Made by a program: the position numbers and the translations under genes. A stretch of 64,000 nucleotides of DNA from Amycolatopsis solani (GTDB lineage Bacteria; Actinomycetota; Actinomycetes; Mycobacteriales; Pseudonocardiaceae). Shown here piece by piece: positions 42,625 through 50,192 of this stretch. The stretch is from contig NZ_JAWQJT010000002.1 in assembly GCF_033441515.1 (NCBI RefSeq), forward strand, positions 1,116,001 to 1,180,000, written 5' to 3'. Numbering within the stretch: position 1 is the first letter of the stretch; each line of letters begins with the position of its first letter. Under the pieces are notes generated by a model. That model was given only the letters and a program-made list of their open reading frames with translations, ran no database searches and had not been told where the DNA came from.

Positions 42625-42905
42625 AGGAGCTCGGCCAGCTCGTCGGCGTCGATCTTGTCCAGGTACACCACGACCCAGCCGAACCCGCCGGTGGTGAACT
42701 GGACCTCGAAGACGTCCGGGCGCTCCGCGACGAGCGCCAGCTGTTCGGAAATCTCCTGCTTCAGGCCGACGGTCCGGGTGCGCGGCCAGAAGTAGCCGAA
42801 CCGCTTGCCGCGCACGCTGAACGAGGAGTAGTCACGCGCTTCCGAGCGCTCGACCTCCGCCAGCCGGCCGAGCAGCTGTTCGAGTTTCCGGACCGTCACC
42901 GTCAC
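42549..42905 (-). CDS. MmcQ/YjbR family protein
   Basis: 118 residues with FSVRGKRFGYFW, PRTRTVGLKQEISEQLALVAERPDVFEVQFTTGGFGWVVVYLDKIDADELAELLYEAWRLSAPEELV, the DUF661/CyaY-like MmcQ-YjbR fold. Function unknown, proposed to bind DNA or act in stress response. Start GTG 42905 (GTG 42899 also possible). The last ~25 codons overlap the convergent acetyltransferase gene. Confidence 0.85.
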   Translation of the reverse strand: MTVTVRKLEQLLGRLAEVERSEARDYSSFSVRGKRFGYFWPRTRTVGLKQEISEQLALVAERPDVFEVQFTTGGFGWVVVYLDKIDADELAELLYEAWRLSAPEELVAETPFTRTARA

Positions 42906-42960
42906 CTGTCGTTCCCCCTGTCTCCGGCGACTACGGTAGCGCGCCGGTACGGTGCGGGAC

Positions 42961-43725
42961 ATGAGCATCCGCGAAGCCGTGCTCGACGACGGACGCGTGG
43001 TGGTGGTCAAGCGCGGGCACGCCCCCGGCGCGACCGCCGCCGAGGCCGCGGGACTGCGCTGGCTGGCGGCGGCGGCCGAGGTCCCGGTGCCGGAAATCCA
43101 CCGCGCCGACGACTCGCAGCTGGTCCTGGACCGCGTCCCGGCCGGGCGGCCGACCACCGCCGCGGCGGACCGCTTCGGCCGCGGGCTCGCGCGGCTGCAC
43201 GCGGCCGGGGCACCGGCGTTCGGCTCACCGCCCCCGGACGGGCCCGCCGACGCGTGGATCGGCCGCGCCCCGATGGCCAACGTGCCCGGGGACGACTGGG
43301 CGTCCTGGTACGCCGGGCAGCGGGTGCTGCCCTACGTCCGGCTGGCCGTCGACGCGGGAACGTTCGGCCCGGCCGAAGCCGCGGTGTTCGAGCGCGCCTG
43401 CACCCGAATCCCGCCGTCGGCCGAGCCGCCGTCCCGGCTGCACGGCGACCTGTGGAACGGCAACGTCCTGTGGGACGGCGAGCGAGCGTGGCTGATCGAC
43501 CCGGCCGCGCACGGCGGCCACCGCGAGACGGACCTGGCGATGCTGCACCTGTTCGGCTGCCCGCACCTCGACCGCGTCCTCGCGGCGTACCAGGCGGAAG
43601 CCCCGCTGGCCGACGGCTGGGCCGACCGGATCGGGCTGCACCAGCTGTTCCCGCTGCTGGTGCACACCGTCCTGTTCGGACAGTCGTACGCCGGGCAAGC
43701 ACTGGCGGCCGCGCGTTCGGTCTAG
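42961..43725 (+). CDS. Fructosamine kinase / aminoglycoside phosphotransferase-type kinase
   Basis: 254 residues. Kinase-like fold: VVVVKRGHA (ATP Lys), LHGDLWNGNVLWDGE (Brenner motif, Asp catalytic) and LIDPAAHGGHRETDLAML (metal-binding D and fructosamine-kinase hallmark). Phosphorylates ketosamines (deglycation) in characterised relatives. ATG 42961 follows CGGTGCGGGAC. Confidence 0.88.
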   Translation: MSIREAVLDDGRVVVVKRGHAPGATAAEAAGLRWLAAAAEVPVPEIHRADDSQLVLDRVPAGRPTTAAADRFGRGLARLHAAGAPAFGSPPPDGPADAWIGRAPMANVPGDDWASWYAGQRVLPYVRLAVDAGTFGPAEAAVFERACTRIPPSAEPPSRLHGDLWNGNVLWDGERAWLIDPAAHGGHRETDLAMLHLFGCPHLDRVLAAYQAEAPLADGWADRIGLHQLFPLLVHTVLFGQSYAGQALAAARSV

Positions 43726-43802
43726 TGCTCGGTCCATGAACGTTGGCTGGTTGGTGTTCCCGGCGAACCCGGGGTAGCGGCCGGAGCCGACGAGCCGATC
43801 CA

Positions 43803-43860
43803 TACGGGATCTCCTTACCCGACATGGCTCTGTCGGGAATCGGATTCTACGGTGATTCCA
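43803..43860 (-). promoter_or_regulatory. Strong ribosome site, hairpin and -10 leading into a broken reading frame
   Basis: On the minus strand TAGAAT (43851-43846) is followed by hairpin CCCGACA/TGTCGGG (43837-43831 and 43824-43818), then AAGGAGA and ATG 43803 starting MDRLVGSGRYPGFAGNT. After ~20 codons the frame only mirrors the fructosamine kinase gene in antisense. It may be the front of a truncated gene or a leader peptide, or chance. The GNAT gene begins on the other strand at 43860. Confidence 0.3.
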
Positions 43861-44429
43861 TGGTCATCGTTCGTCCCGCTTCGCGCTTCGAAGACGTCGC
43901 TTCGATCCTCGACCCGAGCGGGAACGAGCGTGCCTGCTGGTGCCTCGCTTACCGCGTCACGTCGGCCGAGTACAGCGCGCTGCGTGGTGAAGCACGCGCC
44001 GAGCGGGTCCGCCGTCTGTGCGCGGGCGAGTTCGCGCCGGGTGTGCTCGCTTACGACGGGGCCACCCCGGTCGGCTGGTGCGGGGTGTCGCCGCGGTCGA
44101 GCATGGAGCGGCTGAAACGCTCCCGGACGATGCCGCCGCTCGACGACCTGGCGGTGTGGAGCGTGGTCTGTTTCGTGGTGCGCTCCTCGCACCGTGGCCA
44201 GGGTGTGTCCGCGGCGCTGCTGGCCGGGGCGGTCGACTACGCGCGTTCGTGCGGCGCGCCGGCGGTGGAGGGCTACCCGGTCGATCCGGAGGGCGCGCGC
44301 ATCGGTTCGAGCGCGGCCCACGTCGGCACGACGTCCCTGTTCGAAGCGGCCGGATTCGAGCGGATCCGGCCGACCGGGGCGCGGGCCGATCGCCGCGTCC
44401 GCTGGCTGGTGCGGCGGGATCTCCGCTGA
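43860..44429 (+). CDS. GNAT-family N-acetyltransferase
   Basis: 189 residues. MVIVRPASRFEDVASILDP opens a GNAT fold; ERACWCLAYRVTSAEYSALRGEARAERV, GVLAYDGATPVGWCGVSPRS and WSVVCFVVRSSHRGQGVSAALLAGAVDYA (acetyl-CoA site RGQGVSAAL), then the YPVDPEGARIGSSAAHVGTTSLFEAAGF segment, typical of a Cys-rich actinobacterial subgroup. Acceptor unknown. ATG 43860 is preceded by GGTGAT; ATG 43824 is an alternative. Confidence 0.85.
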   Translation: MVIVRPASRFEDVASILDPSGNERACWCLAYRVTSAEYSALRGEARAERVRRLCAGEFAPGVLAYDGATPVGWCGVSPRSSMERLKRSRTMPPLDDLAVWSVVCFVVRSSHRGQGVSAALLAGAVDYARSCGAPAVEGYPVDPEGARIGSSAAHVGTTSLFEAAGFERIRPTGARADRRVRWLVRRDLR

Positions 44430-44490
44430 CCGTGACCTCAGCCGGCTGAAGCCGGAGGCGGGCCGGATCGCCGGCGGCCGCGCGTTCGCT

Positions 44491-45147
44491 CTAGCAGTGC
44501 TGGAGCATCGACTCCAGCGCCGTCTTCTCGGGAACCGTGATCGTCAGGCCGTAGTTGCGCTTCACGACGATCCAGTCGGTGGCGTACGTGCACCAGTACG
44601 ACACGAGCGGCGGCTTCCACTGGTCGGGCGCCTTGTCGCTCTTCTGCTCGTTGAGGTTGTCGGTGACCGCGTGCAGCTGCGGGCGGACGAGGTCGTTCGC
44701 GAACTGCTCGCGGCGCTCCTGGGTCCACGTCTTGGCGCCGCTGGCCCAGGCCTGCCCGAGCGGCACCATGTGGTCGATGTCCACATCGGACGCCTTCTGC
44801 CAGGTTTCCCCGTCGTAGGCGCTCACCCAGGTGCCGGACTTCGCGGCGCAGTCGGCGTTCGTGGTGACGTTCTTGCCGTCGCGCTTGAGCACCTCTTCGC
44901 GGGTGTCGCAGGCGCCGTCGACCTTGTCCCAGTGCGGGAACTTCTCGCGGCTGTAGCCGTCCATGGTGCCGCGGACGGCGACCTTGAGCTGCCCCAGCTG
45001 CGCCCGCGCCTCGGCGGGGGCGATCGGCGGTGCGGCGGCCGTGCCGGTCGGCTGGGCCCCGGCGGCGAGCTCGCCCGGCACCTTGCAGCCGGTGAGGGCG
45101 GCGCCGGTGAGGACGGCCAGCAGGACGAGCGCTCGGGTGCGCGGCAT
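44491..45147 (-). CDS. HNH-type nuclease lipoprotein (DUF1524/GmrSD C-terminal family)
   Basis: 218 residues. Lipoprotein signal with lipobox LTGC (C21). HNH-like core DVDIDHMVPLGQAWASGAKTWTQERREQFANDLVRPQLHAVTDNLNEQKSD, with H126 as catalytic His and N at the end; the SxWxxP segment (DQWKPPLVSYWCTY) is conserved. Membrane-anchored extracellular DNase activity is expected from the family. Followed by CCGGCT/AGCCGG repeats (44440s) that may form a short terminator. Confidence 0.85.
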   Translation of the reverse strand: MPRTRALVLLAVLTGAALTGCKVPGELAAGAQPTGTAAAPPIAPAEARAQLGQLKVAVRGTMDGYSREKFPHWDKVDGACDTREEVLKRDGKNVTTNADCAAKSGTWVSAYDGETWQKASDVDIDHMVPLGQAWASGAKTWTQERREQFANDLVRPQLHAVTDNLNEQKSDKAPDQWKPPLVSYWCTYATDWIVVKRNYGLTITVPEKTALESMLQHC

Positions 45148-45229
45148 CGTGAACCCCTTTCACGTCTACCGGGAGGTGCCCAGCCGGCGCCGCGGGGAAA
45201 CGGTGCAGATGGCCCAGTTGGCGCGATCT

Positions 45230-46018
45230 TTACGAGCCGTGGAAGACCTGTGCCACGAACACCGCGGCGATCACGCCCGCGGTGACGAGCAGGAGCAGCA
45301 CGGTCAGGAGACCCCAGGGCACCTGCCGGATCGGCCGTTGCCGCGGGAAGACGGCCGAATCCGGCCGCCGGGGCAGCGGGACGACCGGCTCGCCGGGTTC
45401 CTCGGCGGCGGGCGGGGTTTCGACCGGCACCGGCAGCACCGCAGGCAGCTCCGGCAGCCGCGGGACGACCGGCAGGCGCGCCGGGAAGCCGTCGGCGACC
45501 AGTGCGGACCGGGGCGGGGCCAGGTGCGCGAGGGACAGCGCGTAGCAGGCGTCGAGGACGTCGTCGGCCGACCAGACGGTCCGCCACCGGTTGTGCTGAG
45601 TGATGATCCGGCGCAGGCTCCGCGGATCGGCGAGGACGACGGCGACCCCGGGCACGGTGGCGGGCTCGTGCCAGTGCGGCTCGGCCGGCGGCACGACCGC
45701 GACCAGGCCCGTGACGTACCGGCCGCCTTCGTGCCCGGCGAGCGCCCCCTTCGCCGCGGCCACCGCCGCACCGGCCCGCTCCCCCGATCCCGGGTCCGGG
45801 CCGGGCTCGTGCGCCGCGATCACCACCACCCCGGTGCGCGTGAACACGAGCGCGTCGACGAACCGGGGGCCACCGCGGCTGGGCAGGGCGATGCCCGCCA
45901 GCGCCAAGCCCGGCAGGTGGTCCGGCCCCCGGCCCCACGAACGCAGCAGCTCCACGAGGTGCTCCGCCGCGGCGGGCAAGGCGCGTTCGGTACCGGGGTG
46001 CTGGAGGGCCACGAGCAA
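45230..46018 (-). CDS. Membrane-anchored NERD-like protein
   Basis: 262 residues. N-terminal part with AEHLVELLRSWG and GIALPSRGGPRFVDALVFTRTGVVVIAAHEPG, the D..vv...GvfvI pattern of nuclease-related (NERD) domains, then a Pro-rich linker and one C-terminal transmembrane helix (WGLLTVLLLLVTAGVIAAVFVAQVF). Catalytic residues of NERD nucleases are not all seen, so it may be a structural version. Start TTG 46018 with GGGAGGAG upstream. Function unknown. Confidence 0.65.
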   Translation of the reverse strand: MLVALQHPGTERALPAAAEHLVELLRSWGRGPDHLPGLALAGIALPSRGGPRFVDALVFTRTGVVVIAAHEPGPDPGSGERAGAAVAAAKGALAGHEGGRYVTGLVAVVPPAEPHWHEPATVPGVAVVLADPRSLRRIITQHNRWRTVWSADDVLDACYALSLAHLAPPRSALVADGFPARLPVVPRLPELPAVLPVPVETPPAAEEPGEPVVPLPRRPDSAVFPRQRPIRQVPWGLLTVLLLLVTAGVIAAVFVAQVFHGS

Positions 46019-46158
46019 CGCCGGTCACTCCTCCCACGAAATAGGGCACTTCGACGGTAAAAGCCCGACCGCCCGCGCCCCAGCAGCCGAACGAGTGGTC
46101 GAACACCACCGTGCGTGATCGCGGGCATGCTGGGACCCAGCCGACGAAGGAGAACGCC

Positions 46159-46998
46159 ATGGGCTCACCCCCGCCCGCTTACCAGGGCGCCGCACTCGAG
46201 GTCGACCGGTCGTTCTACCGGCGGCTCGCCACCGAGCCCGGCCGGGTGCGGGTCGACGCCTTCGAGATCCCCCTCCGCTCCGGCCGCGCGTGGCGGGTCC
46301 CGAAGGGGCACCTGTGCCGCCTCCTGACCGTCGAAGGGCCGCAGGTCGGCGACCTCAACCTGTGGCACGCCGACGACCCGCGCGAACGCTTCTGGGCCGC
46401 GCGCACCCGCCAGCTCCAGCGCGCGCACGTCAGCACGTTCGACCGCCTCTGGTCGACGCTGCCGTTCCTGCGCCCGCTGGCCACGATCACCGCCGACACC
46501 CTGGAACACCACGGCGAAGACGGCGACGGCGGCCGCGTCCACGACCTGCTCGGCACCCGCTGCGACCCGTACGTCAACCGGCTGCTGACCGGTGAGGACT
46601 TCGACTTCCACTGCCACTCGAACCTGGTCCGGGCGGTCGCGCCGTTCGGGCTCACCGAGTTCGACGTCCACGACGTGCTGAACGTCTTCCAGTGCACCGG
46701 GCTCACCGACGACGACCAGTACTTCATGAAGGCCTGTCCGGCCCGCCCCGGCGACTTCTTCGAGTTCTTCGCCGAGGTCGATCTGCTGTGCGCGCTGTCG
46801 ACGTGCCCGGGCGGCGACCTGTCCGTCCCGCTGTGGGGCCCGGGCGCGCGCGACCCGATCGACACCTGCCACCCGATCGGCGTCGAGGTGTTGGCACCGC
46901 GCGCCGGCCTGCTCGAGGACTGGACGCCGCCGGCCCGCGCGGCTTACCGCGGGCTGCACGGCATGCGGCTTCCCGGGGCTCCGGCGGAAACTCCTTGA
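46159..46998 (+). CDS. DUF1989 family protein (urea carboxylase-associated type)
   Basis: 279 residues. Contains RAWRVPKGHLCRLLTVEGPQVGDLNLW, LLGTRCDPYVN, DFHCHSNLVRAV, DVLNVFQCTGL and SPYPxD-like DPIDTCHPIGVEV, diagnostic of DUF1989, whose conserved Cys/His cluster suggests a bound metal. Relatives lie in urea-amidolyase and choline or amino-acid degradation loci. ATG 46159 with GAAGGAG. It precedes the GAF/Fis regulator in the same direction. Confidence 0.85.
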   Translation: MGSPPPAYQGAALEVDRSFYRRLATEPGRVRVDAFEIPLRSGRAWRVPKGHLCRLLTVEGPQVGDLNLWHADDPRERFWAARTRQLQRAHVSTFDRLWSTLPFLRPLATITADTLEHHGEDGDGGRVHDLLGTRCDPYVNRLLTGEDFDFHCHSNLVRAVAPFGLTEFDVHDVLNVFQCTGLTDDDQYFMKACPARPGDFFEFFAEVDLLCALSTCPGGDLSVPLWGPGARDPIDTCHPIGVEVLAPRAGLLEDWTPPARAAYRGLHGMRLPGAPAETP

Positions 46999-47083
46999 GC
47001 GGAAAGGCTTGTGCTCCGCGCCGCTTGCGCGCCGTGTGATGATGGGAGCCCGGGGACACCGAGCGGCTCGACGAGGAGTGCGA

Positions 47084-48691
47084 GTGGACCTGCGGACCGA
47101 GATCGCGCAGTCGTGGCGGCGGGCGGAGCTGTCCGGGCTCTCGCCCGCGTCGGCCGTCGGCGGGCTGGACATCGCCGACGTCGACGGCCGCAGCCGGCTC
47201 CTGCGGGCCGCCTCGCCCGTGCTCGACGAACTGGCCCGGCAGCTGGCCGGCACCCGGTTCTGCGTCGTGCTCGCCGACGACGAGTGCCGGATCGTCGCGC
47301 GGCGGTTCACCGAGCGGTCGGTCGAGCTGGCGCTCGAGAACGTCAGCGCGGTGCCCGGCTGCCAGTTCCTCGAGGAGCGGACCGGGACGAACTCCCTCGC
47401 CACGCCGTTCGAGACGCGGCGCGGGATCTCCGTCGACGGCGACGAGCACTTCCTCGAAGCCATGAAGCAGTTCACCTGCTACGGCCACCCGGTGGTGCAC
47501 CCCGCGACCCGGCGGCTGGCCGGCGTCCTCGACATCACCGGCCCGGCCGACGACGCGAACCCGCTGCTCGGCCCGTTCCTGCGGCGCGCGGTCGCCGACA
47601 TCGAACGGCGGCTGCTCGACGGCGCGAAGCTCGCCGAGCAGCAGTTGCTGGCCGCGTTCCAGTCGGTGCAGCACCGGGCGTGCGCGGTGCTGGCGCTCGG
47701 CCAGGACGTCGTGCTGGCCAACACCGCGGCGACCGAACTGGTCGACACGGCCGACCACCGGTTGCTGCAGGACCTCGGCCGCACCCAGCGCGGGCTCCGG
47801 CGCATCCGGCTGACCTCCGGCACGCCGGTGGAGGTGCGGGTCGAAGCCGTGTCGGCGAGCGCCGGGCTGCTGTTCGAGCTGGCGCCGGTGCGCCCGGCGA
47901 GCCCGGTGGTGTCGCGGCCGCACGCCGCGCGCGGGCTCTTCCCGGCCCCGATCGAGGACCGCCTCCACCGCGCCGGCCGCGCCCGGCGGCGCGTGCTGGT
48001 CTGCGGCGAGCCCGGCGCGGGCCGCAGCACGGCGGCCCGGGTGGTCGCCGGGGACGAGCCGGTGCACGAGTTCGACGCGTCCGACGTCGTCGCGGGCGAA
48101 GCCGGGTGGTGCGCGCGGATCGAGGCCGCGGTGGGTAGCCGTGGGCTGCTGGTGATCGACGGGATCCAGCTGCTGCCCCCGCTCGCGGCCGTCCGCCTGG
48201 CCCGCCTGCTGGACGAGTCGGCGGCGTGGTTCGCGTTGCTCAGCGGTCCGGCGTCGGAGCTGCACGGCGAGCAGGCGACGCTGGCGGCGCGCGTGCACCG
48301 CCGGATCGAGCTGCCCCCGCTGCGGGAGCGCCGCGAGGAGATCCCGGCGATCGCCCGCGAACTCCTGCGCGGCTTCGGTCCTTCGCTGCGCCTGACGCCG
48401 GGAGCGCTGGAACTGCTGGGTTCCCAGCGCTGGCCGGGCAACCTGCGCGAGCTCGAGGGGGTGCTGTCGGCGGCGGCCGACCGCCGGTCGGCGGGCGACC
48501 TCACCGCGGCCGACCTCGCCCCTGACTGCACGGAGACGGGCACGGCCTTGAGCGGCTGGGAGCAGGCGGAGTACGACGTCATCGTCCGCACGCTGCGAGC
48601 GTGCGACGGCAACAAGGTCCGGGCGGCGAAGCAGCTGGGCATCAGCCGCTCGACGCTCTACAACCGCATGCGCGCGCTGCGGGTCCGCTGA
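47084..48691 (+). CDS. GAF-Fis transcriptional regulator with degenerate AAA+ domain
   Basis: 535 residues. N-terminal SWRRAELSGLSP and DELARQLAGTRFCVVLADDECRIVARRF, GAF domain (ENVSAVPGCQFLEERTGTNSLATPF; HPATRRLAGVLDITGP) as in AcoR/MimR regulators; AAA+ region with GEPGAGRST (Walker A, Arg replaces Lys) and LLVIDGIQLL (Walker B, Glu missing), no GAFTGA loop; C-terminal Fis HTH (NKVRAAKQLGISRSTLYNRMRALRVR). Actinomycetes lack sigma-54, so it likely activates with the housekeeping sigma. GTG 47084 has GAGGAG 5 bases before. An inverted repeat (48698-48716) lies between it and the alcohol dehydrogenase it probably controls. Confidence 0.88.
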   Translation: MDLRTEIAQSWRRAELSGLSPASAVGGLDIADVDGRSRLLRAASPVLDELARQLAGTRFCVVLADDECRIVARRFTERSVELALENVSAVPGCQFLEERTGTNSLATPFETRRGISVDGDEHFLEAMKQFTCYGHPVVHPATRRLAGVLDITGPADDANPLLGPFLRRAVADIERRLLDGAKLAEQQLLAAFQSVQHRACAVLALGQDVVLANTAATELVDTADHRLLQDLGRTQRGLRRIRLTSGTPVEVRVEAVSASAGLLFELAPVRPASPVVSRPHAARGLFPAPIEDRLHRAGRARRRVLVCGEPGAGRSTAARVVAGDEPVHEFDASDVVAGEAGWCARIEAAVGSRGLLVIDGIQLLPPLAAVRLARLLDESAAWFALLSGPASELHGEQATLAARVHRRIELPPLRERREEIPAIARELLRGFGPSLRLTPGALELLGSQRWPGNLRELEGVLSAAADRRSAGDLTAADLAPDCTETGTALSGWEQAEYDVIVRTLRACDGNKVRAAKQLGISRSTLYNRMRALRVR

Positions 48692-48697
48692 CCCCGG

Positions 48698-48716
48698 GTG
48701 TCCGGGATTTGGACAC
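48698..48716. promoter_or_regulatory. Inverted repeat upstream of the alcohol dehydrogenase
   Basis: GTGTCC (48698-48703) and GGACAC (48711-48716) are exact complements around GGGATTT, about 60 bases before the dehydrogenase ATG and 7 bases after the regulator stop. Candidate site for the GAF-Fis regulator; inference from position. Confidence 0.45.
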
Positions 48717-48774
48717 TCCACCCCCTCGCGGTCTCCACACAATCGAAAGGACGAGCACGCCGCACGTGGAGGAG

Positions 48775-49890
48775 ATGGCCGTGAAGACGAAGGCAGCCGT
48801 ACTGTTCGACGCCGGGAAGCCGTTCGAGATCATGGAGCTCGACCTCGACGGGCCCGGTCCCGGTGAGGTGCTGATCAAGTACACCGCCGCCGGGTTGTGC
48901 CACTCGGACCTGCACCTCATCGACAACGATCTCGTGCCGCGGTTCCCGATCATCGGCGGGCACGAGGGCGCCGGGGTGATCGAGGAGGTCGGGCCCGGGG
49001 TCACCAAGGTCGCGCCGGGCGACCACGTCGTGTGCAGCTTCATCCCGAACTGCGGCACCTGCCGCTACTGCTCGACCGGCCGGCAGAACCTGTGCGACAT
49101 GGGCGCCACCATCCTCGACGGCCACATGCCCGACGGTTCCTTCCGCTTCCACGGCGGCGGGCAGGACTTCGGGGCGATGTGCATGCTCGGCACGTTCTCC
49201 GAGCGCGCCACCATTTCCCAGCACTCGGTGGTGAAGGTCGACGACTGGCTGCCGCTGGAAACCGCCGTGCTCGTCGGCTGCGGCGTGCCGACCGGCTGGG
49301 CCACCGCCAACTACGCCGGCGGCGTGCGGGCCGGGGACACCACCGTCGTCTACGGCATCGGCGGCATCGGCATCAACGCCGTGCAGGGCGCCGCGCACGC
49401 CGGCGCGAAGTACATCGTCGCGGTCGACCCGGTGGAGTTCAAGCGGGAGGCGGCGCTGAAGTTCGGCGCCACGCACGCGTTCGCCACCGCCGCCGAAGCC
49501 GCCGAGAAGGTCGGCGAACTGACCTGGGGCCAGCTGGCCGACCAGGCGCTGATCACCGTGGGCACGGTCGACGAAGAGGTCGTCAGCGCCGCGTTCGACG
49601 TCGTCGGCAAGGGCGGCACCGTCGTCATCACCGGGCTCGCCAACCCGGAGAAGCTGACCGTGCACGTGTCCGGCGCCGTGCTGACGCTGTTCGAAAAGAC
49701 GGTCAAGGGGACGCTGTTCGGCTCGGCGAACCCGCAGTACGACATCGTCCGGCTGCTGCGGCTCTACGACGCCGGGAAGCTCAAGCTCGACGAGCTGGTC
49801 ACCCGCAAGTACACCCTGGAGCAGGTCAACGAGGGGTACCAGGACCTGCGTGACGGCAAGAACATCCGCGGTGTGATCGTGCACGCGTAG
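48775..49890 (+). CDS. NDMA-dependent (mycofactocin-type) alcohol dehydrogenase
   Basis: 371 residues of the zinc MDR family. Catalytic Zn ligands C42 (AGLCHSDLH) and GGHEGAG; structural Zn cluster CGTCRYCSTGRQNLC; Rossmann GIGGIGINAVQ. The overall sequence (MKTKAAVLFDAGKPFEIMELDLDGPGPGEVLIKYTAAG) is that of nicotinoprotein alcohol dehydrogenases known to retain NAD and use mycofactocin or NDMA as electron acceptor. Oxidises alcohols or aldehydes. ATG follows GTGGAGG. Its stop is coupled to the next gene (TAGTG). Confidence 0.92.
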   Translation: MAVKTKAAVLFDAGKPFEIMELDLDGPGPGEVLIKYTAAGLCHSDLHLIDNDLVPRFPIIGGHEGAGVIEEVGPGVTKVAPGDHVVCSFIPNCGTCRYCSTGRQNLCDMGATILDGHMPDGSFRFHGGGQDFGAMCMLGTFSERATISQHSVVKVDDWLPLETAVLVGCGVPTGWATANYAGGVRAGDTTVVYGIGGIGINAVQGAAHAGAKYIVAVDPVEFKREAALKFGATHAFATAAEAAEKVGELTWGQLADQALITVGTVDEEVVSAAFDVVGKGGTVVITGLANPEKLTVHVSGAVLTLFEKTVKGTLFGSANPQYDIVRLLRLYDAGKLKLDELVTRKYTLEQVNEGYQDLRDGKNIRGVIVHA

Positions 49891-50150
49891 TGGTGTCCAC
49901 AGTGGACCTCGACGCGCCGTACCGGGTGAACCCGCGCGTGTCGCCCGAGGCGCTCGACCACCGCTGCGAACACCGGGAGGGCTGCTCGCTCGGCACCCCC
50001 GACGTGGTCCGGATCGTCCGGGCACTGGCGATGCACGCCACGGCCCGCGACGCGCTCGACTCGGCCGAGTTCAGCCAGACGACCCGGGCCCGGGTGGTGG
50101 CGGCGCTCGAGCACCTCGCCGCCACCGGGGTCATCGTCGCCACCCCGTGA
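49890..50150 (+). CDS. Small MftB-like (PqqD/RRE-type) protein coupled to the alcohol dehydrogenase
   Basis: 86 residues. GTG shares one base with the dehydrogenase stop, so it is cotranslated. N-terminal DAPYRVNPRVSP and C-terminal PDVVRIVRALAMHATARDALDSAEF, then VAALEHLAATGVIV resemble the start and the helical end of MftB, the peptide chaperone of mycofactocin biosynthesis. The central strand region of MftB (FGALxYH..RRLxFL) is replaced by HREGCSLGTP, so peptide binding may have changed. Homology is judged by eye and remains to be tested. No mftA, mftC or other biosynthetic genes are in the window. Confidence 0.45.
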   Translation: MVSTVDLDAPYRVNPRVSPEALDHRCEHREGCSLGTPDVVRIVRALAMHATARDALDSAEFSQTTRARVVAALEHLAATGVIVATP

Positions 50151-50154
50151 ACCA

Positions 50155-50189
50155 CGGTGGCCACCACGGTCCCGGCGTGGTGGCCACCG
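50155..50189. terminator. 14-bp bidirectional hairpin terminator
   Basis: CGGTGGCCACCACG (50155-50168) and CGTGGTGGCCACCG (50176-50189) pair exactly around GTCCCGG between convergent genes, just after the MftB-like stop and just before the pyruvate-oxidase stop. Confidence 0.8.
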
Positions 50190-50192
50190 GCC

